This document shows positions 6,984 through 14,210 of a stretch of DNA of 27,807 nt, piece after piece. Origin of the DNA: an uncultured Acidobacteriota bacterium (lineage in GTDB: Bacteria > Acidobacteriota > Thermoanaerobaculia > Gp7-AA8); the NCBI GenBank assembly GCA_946887105.1, contig CAMPKJ010000036.1:1-27807 (forward strand). Reading direction: 5' to 3'. Made by a program: the position numbers and the translations under genes. The first letter of the stretch is position 1. Each line of letters opens with the position of its first letter. The notes beneath the pieces were generated by a model. It ran no database searches, was not told where the DNA came from, and saw only the letters and a list, made by a program, of their open reading frames with translations.

Positions 6984-9900
6984 ATGAGCTCCGCCGACGA
7001 CCTGTCGCAGGTGACGCAGCGCCTTTCGCGAACGGGCGAAGTCTCGCATTTCGAATCAGGCCACGCGGTGCCGGCGACGGTGGGCCGCTACGAAGTCGGC
7101 GAGATGCTCGGCTCCGGCGGGATGGCCGAGGTTTATCGCGCCTTCGATCCGATGCTCAATCGCGCCGTGGCGCTGAAGTTTCTGCGCGAGACCGACCGCG
7201 AGCATCTGGCGCGCTTCATTCGCGAGGCGCGCGCGCAGGCGCAGGTCGGGAACGATCACATCTGCGATGTGTATGAAGCGGGCATCGTCGACGGGCGTCC
7301 GTTCATCGCCATGCGTTGCATCGAGGGCGTCACGCTGGCCGAGGCGGCGTTGCGGATGTCGATCGATGAGAAGGTCGCGGTGATGGCCGAGGTCGCGGAA
7401 GCGTTGCACGCGGCGCATCGCACCGGTCTCGTGCATCGCGATCTGAAGCCGAACAACATCATGGTCGAGGCCAGGCCGGACGGCGGATGGCATCCGTGGG
7501 TGCTCGACTTCGGGCTGGCGCGCGATACGTCGATGGACAACATGACCACCATCGGTACGGTGGTCGGCACGCCGCCGTACATGGCGCCCGAACAGGCGCG
7601 CGGCGAGCGCCAGAAGATCGATCGCCGCACCGACGTCTACGCGCTCGGCGCCACGCTCTACGACATCCTCGGCGGCACGCCACCGTTCGGCGGCGAGTCG
7701 AGCGTGGCGGTGATGATGAAGGTGATGACCGAGGATGCGCCGTCGCTGCGCACGCTCGATCCGTCCATCCCCACCGACCTCGACACCATCGCGCTGAAGT
7801 GCCTGGAGAAGGATCCGTCGCGGCGATACGACTCCGCGCGCGCGCTCGCCGAGGACCTGCGGCGTTATCTCGACGGCGAGCCGATCGCGGCGCGGCGTAC
7901 GACGTTCGTGCATCGCTGGGCGCGGCGCGCGCGCAAGCATCCGACCGTCTCCACGCTGTTCGGCATCGCGCTCCTGGCCGTGCTCGCGTCGATTGCGTGG
8001 GCGGTCACGACGTCGATGCAATCGGCCGATCGCGAGCGCGCCGCGCAGCGTTTCGGCCAGGAAATCGAACGGATGGAGGCGGTGGCGCGCTACGCCAGCA
8101 TGTTGCCGCTGCACGACGTGCGGCGCGAACGGCAATGGATCCGCGAGCGCATCGGCCGCATCGAAGGGGAGGCACGCGGCACGGCGCGCGGCCCGGCGCA
8201 GTACGCGATCGGACGCGGATACCTCGCGCTGCGCGAGTGGGAGCCGAGCCGGCGCGCGCTCGAGGCGGCGTGGAACGAGCAGTACCGCACGCCCGAGGTC
8301 GCGTATGCGCTCGGCCGCGTCATCGGCGCGCAGTATCAGGAGGCGCTGGAAGAGGCGGAGCGGATCGCGAACGCGGACGCACGCGCGGCGCGGCGGAAGG
8401 CGATCGAGACGACGTACCGCGATCAGGCGCTTGCGTGGCTGCGGCGCAGCGAGACGCCCGCGTATGCGGAAGGGCTGATCGCGCTGTACGAGAAACGCTA
8501 TGACGCGGCGCTCGCGCGTGCGCGTCAGGCCTTCCGCGACGTGCCGTGGATGTACGAGGCCAAACACCTCGAGGGCGACATCTGGATCGCGCGCGGCAAC
8601 GAGCAATACAACGACGGTGCGATCGACGAAGCGGTGACGAGTTACACGCGTGCGGGCGAGGCCTTCCGCGAGGCCGAAGCGATCGCGTCGAGCGAGGTGA
8701 GCATCCTGCACGGCGAGGCGGAGCGCTGGTTCCGGCTCATGCTCGTGGCCATCAATCGCGGCCTGGATCCGACGGATGCGATGCAGCGCGGCGTCGCGGC
8801 GGCGGAACGCGCGGCCGTCACGCAGGCGGACCTCGACATGAGCCTGCGCCTGCAGTCGCTGCTGTTGCAGCGTTACGGCGAATGGCAAATCACGCAGGGG
8901 CAGTCTCCGCTCGGGAACCTCGACCGCGCCATCGTCCTCGGACGGCGTGCCATCGCCGCCGATCCGAAGAGCGCCGCGGCACATCGCGTGCTCGGCACCG
9001 CGCTGTTCATCAAGGCGCGCTACGCGGTCACGCACGGACAGGATCCCTTTCCGCTGTTCGACGAATCGATCCGGCATCTGCGGCAGTCCACCACCCTCGA
9101 TCCGCGCAACGCGCACGCGCTGGTCGGCCTCGCCAACTCCATCCGCCGCAAGGCGGAGGCGGTGGCGAACAAGGGCGCCAATCCGCTGGCGCTGCTCGAT
9201 GAGTCGATCGTCTACTACGATCGCGCCACCGCGGCCGCTCCCGAGTGGGCGAACAGCTACAACGATCGCGGGCTGGCGTTCATGACGCGCGGCGAGTGGG
9301 AGATGGAGAACGGCCGCGATCCGCTGCCGTCGTTCGCGGAGTCGGCCAGGAGCCTCGAGCGCGCCATCGCCATCAATCCGAAGCTCTCGATCGCGATCGT
9401 CAATCTCGGCAGCGTGCATTTCGATCGCGGCAACTTCCTGCTGCGCCGCGGCACCGATCCGCGTCCGGCGCTGCAGCAGGCCATCGACAATTACGCCGCG
9501 GCGCTGCGGCACAATCCGAAGCTGACCATCGCGCAGTCGAACTCAGGACTGGCGAACATGCTGGCCGCGCAGTACGCGCTCGACGTCAACGAAGACCCGC
9601 GGCCGTGGATCGAGCGCGGCCTGGATTCGTTTGCGCGCGCGCTGGAGCTCAATCCCGAACACGCGAATGCAGTCGCATACAGCGGCGCGTTGAAGCTCAT
9701 CGAGGCGCAGTCCGTGATGCGACGCGGCGGCGATGCGTCGGCATTGTTCGATGAGGCTCGTGCGTGGGTGCGCCGCGCGAACGCGATCAGTCCCGACTAC
9801 TTCCAGCTCGCTGCCTCGATCGAGGTCGAGGCGAAGTCCCTCGCCGCGGGCGAGGCCTTCGTCGCGCGGGCGCTGCGGGAAAACGCCGCCAACGCGGACA

Positions 9901-10142
9901 CGTATTACACGGCCGCGGATCTGTACCGGCTGCGCGGCGACGTCCCGCGCGCGCTCGAGGCGATCGAGCGCTCCATCGCCATCGACCCGCTGAAGGGGGA
10001 GTCGCACGCATTGCGCGGCGAGCTTCTGCTGCAACGCGGCAACACCGCGGAGGCGCTGGCGGCGCTCGATCGCGCCATCGCCCTGAAGCCGAGCGCCCGC
10101 TGGCAGTGGGATCCGATTCGGGAGCAGGCGCGCTTGCCTTGA
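6984..10142 (+). CDS. Membrane Ser/Thr protein kinase with C-terminal TPR-like 46-residue repeats
   Basis: The 1052-aa protein carries a complete Hanks-type kinase domain (about 35-300). It shows the glycine loop GSGGMAEV (43-50), catalytic Lys65 in VALKFL, HRDLKPNN (151-158, Asp153), DFG (175-177) and GTPPYMAPEQ (195-204). A basic stretch and one membrane segment (about 321-343) follow, then a large extracytoplasmic helical-repeat region. From residue 593 a motif GxDP recurs at 593, 639, 685, 731, 777, 823, 869 and 915, an exact 46-residue period, each unit containing a TPR-like A..L.P...A core. Such kinases phosphorylate Ser/Thr on partner proteins; the target here is unknown. The gene appears monocistronic. 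The start follows a palindrome and lacks a Shine-Dalgarno sequence. Confidence 0.95.
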   Translation: MSSADDLSQVTQRLSRTGEVSHFESGHAVPATVGRYEVGEMLGSGGMAEVYRAFDPMLNRAVALKFLRETDREHLARFIREARAQAQVGNDHICDVYEAGIVDGRPFIAMRCIEGVTLAEAALRMSIDEKVAVMAEVAEALHAAHRTGLVHRDLKPNNIMVEARPDGGWHPWVLDFGLARDTSMDNMTTIGTVVGTPPYMAPEQARGERQKIDRRTDVYALGATLYDILGGTPPFGGESSVAVMMKVMTEDAPSLRTLDPSIPTDLDTIALKCLEKDPSRRYDSARALAEDLRRYLDGEPIAARRTTFVHRWARRARKHPTVSTLFGIALLAVLASIAWAVTTSMQSADRERAAQRFGQEIERMEAVARYASMLPLHDVRRERQWIRERIGRIEGEARGTARGPAQYAIGRGYLALREWEPSRRALEAAWNEQYRTPEVAYALGRVIGAQYQEALEEAERIANADARAARRKAIETTYRDQALAWLRRSETPAYAEGLIALYEKRYDAALARARQAFRDVPWMYEAKHLEGDIWIARGNEQYNDGAIDEAVTSYTRAGEAFREAEAIASSEVSILHGEAERWFRLMLVAINRGLDPTDAMQRGVAAAERAAVTQADLDMSLRLQSLLLQRYGEWQITQGQSPLGNLDRAIVLGRRAIAADPKSAAAHRVLGTALFIKARYAVTHGQDPFPLFDESIRHLRQSTTLDPRNAHALVGLANSIRRKAEAVANKGANPLALLDESIVYYDRATAAAPEWANSYNDRGLAFMTRGEWEMENGRDPLPSFAESARSLERAIAINPKLSIAIVNLGSVHFDRGNFLLRRGTDPRPALQQAIDNYAAALRHNPKLTIAQSNSGLANMLAAQYALDVNEDPRPWIERGLDSFARALELNPEHANAVAYSGALKLIEAQSVMRRGGDASALFDEARAWVRRANAISPDYFQLAASIEVEAKSLAAGEAFVARALRENAANADTYYTAADLYRLRGDVPRALEAIERSIAIDPLKGESHALRGELLLQRGNTAEALAALDRAIALKPSARWQWDPIREQARLP

Positions 10143-10164
10143 TCGCCAATGCCAGTAGCGAATA

Positions 10165-10193
10165 TTGACGCTCCCCATGCCGTTCACTACACT
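10165..10193 (+). promoter_or_regulatory. Sigma-70-type promoter of tRNA-Cys
   Basis: TTGACG (10165-10170) and TACACT (10188-10193) are separated by exactly 17 bp and lie about 30 bp before the tRNA. The -35 is preceded by GAATA, a context shared with the promoter at 11169. Confidence 0.75.
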
Positions 10194-10222
10194 CGCTGTC
10201 CCTTCAGGCCTGCTGTGAATGA

Positions 10223-10297
<75 letters not shown>

Positions 10298-10338
10298 AAT
10301 TTCCCCTTCCTCCCAACTTCGCATTCGGCCATACCGTC

Positions 10339-11139
10339 GTGTCGCACGGGTGGTTCCGGCTCGCGCCATTCCAGTGGGACGGCAGCGTCCTGCGCCGGAA
10401 AGAGGCTCTGCCCGAGGGCGTGGTCGAGCTCGAGATCCGTCAACGCGGCAACGTGCTGCACGTCCGCGGAGCCGGGCCGAGCGACGAGCTGACGCGCCGC
10501 ATCACGCGCATGTTGCAGCTCGACGTCGATACGTCGGAGTTCACGGAAATGGCCCGCGCCTCGGAACGCCACGCGTGGGTCGCCGAGACCGGATTCGGCC
10601 GGCTGCTGTGCGGTACGACGCTGTGGGAAGACGCGGTGAAGATCATCACCACCACGAACACGACCTGGACGCAGACGGTGCGGATGGTCGAGAAACTGGT
10701 CGCGAAGTGCGGACGCGACGGCGCGTTTCCGACGCCGCAGGAGGTGCTGCGTTTCCCGGAGCCGGAACTGCAGGCGGATTGCCGCCTCGGCTATCGGGCC
10801 AAGTCGATTCGTGCGCTTGCGCAGCAGATCGAGGCGTTCCTGGAGCGGCCCCGCCCCGTCGATACGAAGGAGCTTTTCAGGGATTACCAGACGCTCCCCG
10901 GCATCGGTCCCTACGGCGCCGCGCATCTCCTGGCGATGGACGGGCGCCACGATTTCATCGCCGTCGATTCCGAGTTCCGCCGCTTCGTGCGCGAGACGTA
11001 TCACCGCGGAAAACAGGTCAGCGACGCGGCCATGCTGCGGCGCTACAACAAGTGGGGTCGCTGGAAGTACCTGGCGTACTGGTCGGAGCTCTGGAGCTCC
11101 GTGGCGAAGCGTTTGCAGCCGCGCGTGCCGGCCAAGTAG
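10339..11139 (+). CDS. HhH-GPD superfamily DNA glycosylase
   Basis: The protein is 266 aa from the GTG at 10339. A helix-hairpin-helix LPGIGPYGA (about residues 186-194) precedes the putative catalytic Asp in AVDSEFRRFV (about Asp210), the arrangement of AlkA/OGG-like base-excision glycosylases. An upstream GTTLWEDAVKIITTTN segment matches the glycosylase core. Such enzymes cleave damaged bases from DNA. The start is uncertain: the frame is open back to an ATG at 10219 and a GTG at 10237, but those would place the start in or before the tRNA-Cys. The likely conserved N-terminus (HGWFRLAPFQWD) follows 10339 directly. No good ribosome site is seen. It follows the tRNA by 41 bp and may be co-transcribed with it. 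Confidence 0.85.
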   Translation: MSHGWFRLAPFQWDGSVLRRKEALPEGVVELEIRQRGNVLHVRGAGPSDELTRRITRMLQLDVDTSEFTEMARASERHAWVAETGFGRLLCGTTLWEDAVKIITTTNTTWTQTVRMVEKLVAKCGRDGAFPTPQEVLRFPEPELQADCRLGYRAKSIRALAQQIEAFLERPRPVDTKELFRDYQTLPGIGPYGAAHLLAMDGRHDFIAVDSEFRRFVRETYHRGKQVSDAAMLRRYNKWGRWKYLAYWSELWSSVAKRLQPRVPAK

Positions 11140-11168
11140 TGTACGCCGGTCGCCGGCAATTCGGAATA

Positions 11169-11197
11169 TTGACCGCAGGCCCTGCCGTTTGGATAAT
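11169..11197 (+). promoter_or_regulatory. Sigma-70-type promoter for the small gene/rlmN pair
   Basis: TTGACC (11169-11174) and GATAAT (11192-11197) are separated by 17 bp. Transcription would start near 11204, giving a leader of about 60 nt before the GTG at 11264. Confidence 0.7.
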
Positions 11198-11206
11198 TCA
11201 TTCTGC

Positions 11207-11247
11207 GCACGTAACGGTAAGCTGCTGATTCTGAAAGGTTTACGTGC
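11207..11247 (+). promoter_or_regulatory. 5' leader hairpin before the small gene
   Basis: GCACGTA (11207-11213) is the exact reverse complement of TACGTGC (11241-11247), enclosing 27 nt. It starts at the predicted mRNA 5' end and finishes 7 nt before the GGAGGT ribosome site (11255-11260). GTAACGG also occurs twice (11211 and about 11250). A regulatory role is inference. Confidence 0.45.
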
Positions 11248-11263
11248 TTGTAACGGAGGTCAC

Positions 11264-11605
11264 GTGGACGAGAAGATCAAGCAGCTTCTGCAGGACCTCG
11301 GTACGGCGATCAATGAGTCGATCTCCGGCTCCGACGATGTCAACCAGCACATCCAGCGCATCCGCGACGAAGGCTACGACCTCTACGTCGTGCTCGACGC
11401 AACCATTGGCCTGAACAAACAGGAGGCCGACCCGGGCGAAGCGGACGTCGCGGTTCCGGCCACGCCGCCGAAGGAAGTGCAGTTCCGCATCAATGTGAAC
11501 GATCTCTCGATGCTGCGCTCGCTCGGCATCGATCCAACGCGCAAGGTCAAATCCGCCCGCCGCGTCGAACCGCTCGCGCTCCCCGCGGCGGATAACACGC
11601 AATGA
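11264..11605 (+). CDS. Small conserved-looking protein of unknown function upstream of rlmN
   Basis: The 113-aa protein has no signal peptide or membrane segment. An N-terminal helical region (DEKIKQLLQDLGTAINESI; VNQHIQRIRDEGYDLYVVLD, about 2-48) is followed by a strand-like segment (KEVQFRINVNDLSMLRSLGI, about 72-91) and a tail. The GTG at 11264 was chosen because a perfect GGAGGT lies 3-4 nt upstream; the open frame upstream overlaps the glycosylase gene. The stop overlaps the rlmN ATG (ATGA at 11602-11605), so the two are translationally coupled. No family or function is recognised. Confidence 0.75.
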   Translation: MDEKIKQLLQDLGTAINESISGSDDVNQHIQRIRDEGYDLYVVLDATIGLNKQEADPGEADVAVPATPPKEVQFRINVNDLSMLRSLGIDPTRKVKSARRVEPLALPAADNTQ

Positions 11606-12795
11606 GCGAACCAGTTCCTCGGAGTGCCTCGGGTTCCTCGGATTCCTCGGAGGAGTTGGCCGAGGAACTCCGAGGCACTCCGAGGAACGCCGAGGAACTC
11701 CGGCTCAACCTCTACGATCTGCCGCCCGCTCAGCTGGAGGGGACGATCGGCGAGGTCGTGTCTCCGCCGTTCCGCGCGCGGCAGGTCGCGGAATGGGTGC
11801 GCCGCGGCGTGGGCTCGTTCGACGAGATGACGAACCTGCCGAAGGACGCGCGCGCGTCGCTGGCCCGGCAGTTCAGCGTCGCACAGCCGGAAGTGCTCAC
11901 GCGCACCGAGCCGGCGGCGGACGGCAGCCGCAAGTATCTCTTCCGCCTCGCGGACGGACAGAAGATCGAGTCCGTGTACATGCCGATCGGCGATCGCATC
12001 AGCATCTGTCTCTCCTCCCAGGCTGGATGCGCGGTCGGTTGCACGTTCTGCGTGACCGGGTTCTTCGGCGCCGGCCGCAATCTCACGCCGGCGGAGATGC
12101 TCGGCCAGTTCTTCATCATCCAGCGCGAGCAACAGGTGCCGATGGAGGCGATGAACGTCGTGTTCATGGGCATGGGCGAGCCGCTGCTGAACTTCGACAA
12201 CCTGATCGTCACGCTCGACTCGCTGTATCAGAACATCGCGCCGCGCCGGGTGACGGTGTCGACGTCGGGCATCATCCCCGGCATCGAACAGCTCGCGAAG
12301 CTGGAGCGCCGTCCCAATCTGGCGATCTCCGTGAACGCGCCCGATCGCAGGCGCCGCGAAGAGATCATGCCCATCACCGCGAAATATCCGCTGGAGCGCT
12401 TGATGGCGGCGCTGCGGCACTTCCCGCTCGAAAAAGGACGCGACATCACCATCGAATACGTGCTGCTGGCGGGCTACAACGATGCGCCGCAGGACGCGGT
12501 GGCGCTGGCGAAGCTGATCCGCGGCCTGCACGCGAAGGTGAATGCCATTCCGTTCAACGAAGACGCGAACCTGCCGCAGTGGATGAAGCGCCCGTCGGAC
12601 CGCGAGATCGACCGCTTCGTCGACACGCTGGTGAAGAACGGCGTGCGCGTGACGGTGCGGCGCTCGAAAGGCCGCGACATCGCCGCGGCATGCGGTCAGT
12701 TGCGCGGAAAAGAGATCGCGAAATCGCGCGCTACCTCCGGACGCCCTCTGCGTACAACATCGGAATCCTCATCCGAAGCGGACCGGCGGCGTTGA
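11602..12795 (+). CDS. rlmN: 23S rRNA (adenine(2503)-C(2))-methyltransferase RlmN
   Basis: The 397-aa radical SAM enzyme methylates C2 of A2503 in 23S rRNA and usually also A37 of some tRNAs. The CxxxCxxC cluster motif is at Cys143/147/150 (GCAVGCTFC), GMGEP at about 190-194, and the presumed methyl-carrying Cys lies near the C-terminus in AAACGQL. The normal domain starts near NLYDLPPAQLEG (residue 36). Residues 3-35 are translated from a palindrome of the CTCCGAGGAA repeat family (11613-11703), giving SSEELAEELRGTPRNAEELR-like low complexity. The last 65 bp overlap the convergent methyltransferase gene, and the tail after about residue 380 looks non-homologous. Translation is coupled to the preceding gene. 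Confidence 0.96.
   Translation: MSEPVPRSASGSSDSSEELAEELRGTPRNAEELRLNLYDLPPAQLEGTIGEVVSPPFRARQVAEWVRRGVGSFDEMTNLPKDARASLARQFSVAQPEVLTRTEPAADGSRKYLFRLADGQKIESVYMPIGDRISICLSSQAGCAVGCTFCVTGFFGAGRNLTPAEMLGQFFIIQREQQVPMEAMNVVFMGMGEPLLNFDNLIVTLDSLYQNIAPRRVTVSTSGIIPGIEQLAKLERRPNLAISVNAPDRRRREEIMPITAKYPLERLMAALRHFPLEKGRDITIEYVLLAGYNDAPQDAVALAKLIRGLHAKVNAIPFNEDANLPQWMKRPSDREIDRFVDTLVKNGVRVTVRRSKGRDIAAACGQLRGKEIAKSRATSGRPLRTTSESSSEADRRR
11613..11703. repeat. CTCCGAGGAA-family palindrome, copy 1 (inside rlmN)
   Basis: The left arm has four TTCCTCGG-type units (11613-11653), the spacer is about 5 nt, and the right arm has four CCGAGGAA-type units (11659-11703). It lies entirely within the 5' coding part of rlmN and keeps the reading frame open. 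Confidence 0.9.
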
Positions 12796-13522
12796 GCTTC
12801 TCTTCGATGCTCCGCCACACATCCTGATCGTTCGTGACCGTCAGCCACCCTTCCATGAAGAACCCGACCAGCGGGTGACGCAGCATGGCCGTGCCGTTCG
12901 CGAACGACAGGAAGAACTCGGCGCCGGCCAACTTCGTGACGGCGAACCCGGCATCGAGCAGGAGCTGTTCGATGGTGTCGCGCGTGCCGCGATGCGCTTC
13001 CTGCGCGTCGAGTGCCGGCACGAGACTGGCGCGGCCGAGCTCGCGCAGCGTCTCGCGAAAGACCGTGTAGAACGCGGCCATGTGGCCGGTGAGATTCGTG
13101 GTCAACGCGATGCGCGCGCCGGGACGTGCCACGCGATGGCACTCGCGCATGGCCGCCGGCGGATCGGCGAAGTTGTTGATGCCGAGGTTCGAGGTGATCA
13201 GGTCGAAGCTCGCGTCGGGAAACGGCATCGCCGCGGCGTCGCCTTCGTGCAGCGCGACATTGGTCAGACCGTAAACAGCGAGCTTGCGGCGCGCGCGGCG
13301 GATCGCATCCGGCCAGACATCCAGACCGGTGAAATGCGATGACGGCCCATGTGCGTGCGCGAGCTCGAACAGCGGAAAGCCGGTGCCGCACGCGATGTCG
13401 AGACCGATGACGTTCGGCCGCAGCTCGAGATGGTCGAACAGCAACGCACCGAACCGCGAGCTCCAGAAGGAGAGCTCGTCGTAGGCGCCCTCGGCGTAGT
13501 CGGGATGGGAGGCGATGGACAT
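12731..13522 (-). CDS. Class I SAM-dependent methyltransferase (UbiE/Methyltransf_11-like)
   Basis: The 263-aa protein has the SAM-binding motif I GLDIACGTG (about residues 40-48), an acidic motif II (GLDVWPDAI, about 66-74), motif III-like GDAAAMPFPDASFDLI and post-motif RVARPGARIALTTN. It methylates an unidentified substrate; nothing in the neighbourhood fixes it. The ATG at 13522 precedes MSIASHPDYAEGAYDELSFW, a plausible N-terminus. It follows the RNA phosphodiesterase gene on the same strand across a 107-bp palindromic spacer. Its 3' end overlaps rlmN by 65 bp in convergent orientation. Confidence 0.9.
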   Translation of the reverse strand: MSIASHPDYAEGAYDELSFWSSRFGALLFDHLELRPNVIGLDIACGTGFPLFELAHAHGPSSHFTGLDVWPDAIRRARRKLAVYGLTNVALHEGDAAAMPFPDASFDLITSNLGINNFADPPAAMRECHRVARPGARIALTTNLTGHMAAFYTVFRETLRELGRASLVPALDAQEAHRGTRDTIEQLLLDAGFAVTKLAGAEFFLSFANGTAMLRHPLVGFFMEGWLTVTNDQDVWRSIEEKLNAAGPLRMRIPMLYAEGVRR

Positions 13523-13540
13523 GCGCGTATTGTGTTGGCG

Positions 13541-13630
13541 AGTCGCAAAGTCTCATCAAAGTCGCAAAGTGTCTCAAAGAGGTCAATCGCCGCACCCTTT
13601 GCGACTCTGACACTTTGAGACGTTGCGACT
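13541..13630. repeat. Intergenic palindrome of AGTCGCAAAG/GTGTCTCAAAG units
   Basis: AGTCGCAAAG and close variants occur at 13541 and 13560 on the left. Reverse-complement copies (CTTTGCGACT at 13597, GTTGCGACT ending at 13630) lie on the right, with GTGTCTCAAAG against CTTTGAGAC between them. It fills the gap between the phosphodiesterase stop and the methyltransferase start and could form a long imperfect hairpin. Confidence 0.75.
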
Positions 13631-14184
13631 TACCCCAACGGATAAACCCGCCGCACCGTATGCACGGCGCCCTTCGGGCTCAACTGGCTGGAGAAGAGCG
13701 TCACCGAATCGACGGTGAACGGCGCCGATTCGTAATCGCGGAGCGTCTTCGTATACAGCTCGATCGACGCCGGCGGCCACGGATCGCGGATGCGCATCAG
13801 CGTGAGATGCGGTTTGAATTCGCCGCTGTCGAGTTTGACGCCGTGCTGCTCGACGACCGCGCGTACGGTTTCCGCAAGCGTCACGAAGTGTCCGTCCGGT
13901 TGCAATCCGATCCAGCCGACGCGTGCGTGCCGCGGATTGGGAAAGAAGCCGCAGCCGCGCAGTTTCGCTTCGAACGCCGGTATCGCAGCGAGGGCTTTGG
14001 TCAGCGCGGGCGTGACGGCGTCGACGTTCGCTTCCGGTTGTTCGCCGAGAAACGCCAGCGTGAGGTGCTGCGTCTCCTCGCGCACCCACGAGGCGGATGG
14101 CAGTCGCGGTTTGAGCTTCGCCACGCGATCGTTGAGATCACGCAGTACCACGCCCGGAAAATTCGTGGCGATGAACAGTCGCAT
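13630..14184 (-). CDS. thpR: RNA 2',3'-cyclic phosphodiesterase (2'-5' RNA ligase family)
   Basis: The 184-aa protein has the two HxTx motifs of the 2H phosphoesterase superfamily: HLTL at about 40-43 and HLTL at about 126-129. It has the typical start MRLFIATNFP and a family-typical length. ThpR hydrolyses 2',3'-cyclic phosphates in RNA and can ligate tRNA halves 2'-5' in vitro. The ATG at 14184 begins 26 nt after the aspartase stop on the same strand, so it is probably operonic. The stop codon touches the palindrome at 13541-13630. Confidence 0.93.
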   Translation of the reverse strand: MRLFIATNFPGVVLRDLNDRVAKLKPRLPSASWVREETQHLTLAFLGEQPEANVDAVTPALTKALAAIPAFEAKLRGCGFFPNPRHARVGWIGLQPDGHFVTLAETVRAVVEQHGVKLDSGEFKPHLTLMRIRDPWPPASIELYTKTLRDYESAPFTVDSVTLFSSQLSPKGAVHTVRRVYPLG

Positions 14185-14210
14185 TGGGAAAGGGAAGCGC
14201 GGATTGTACG

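Noticed and set aside
7056..9512. An 818-codon minus-strand frame opposite the Ser/Thr kinase
   Set aside because: It is antisense to a protein with complete kinase motifs and exact 46-residue repeats, and shows only Arg/His/Asp-rich shadow sequence.
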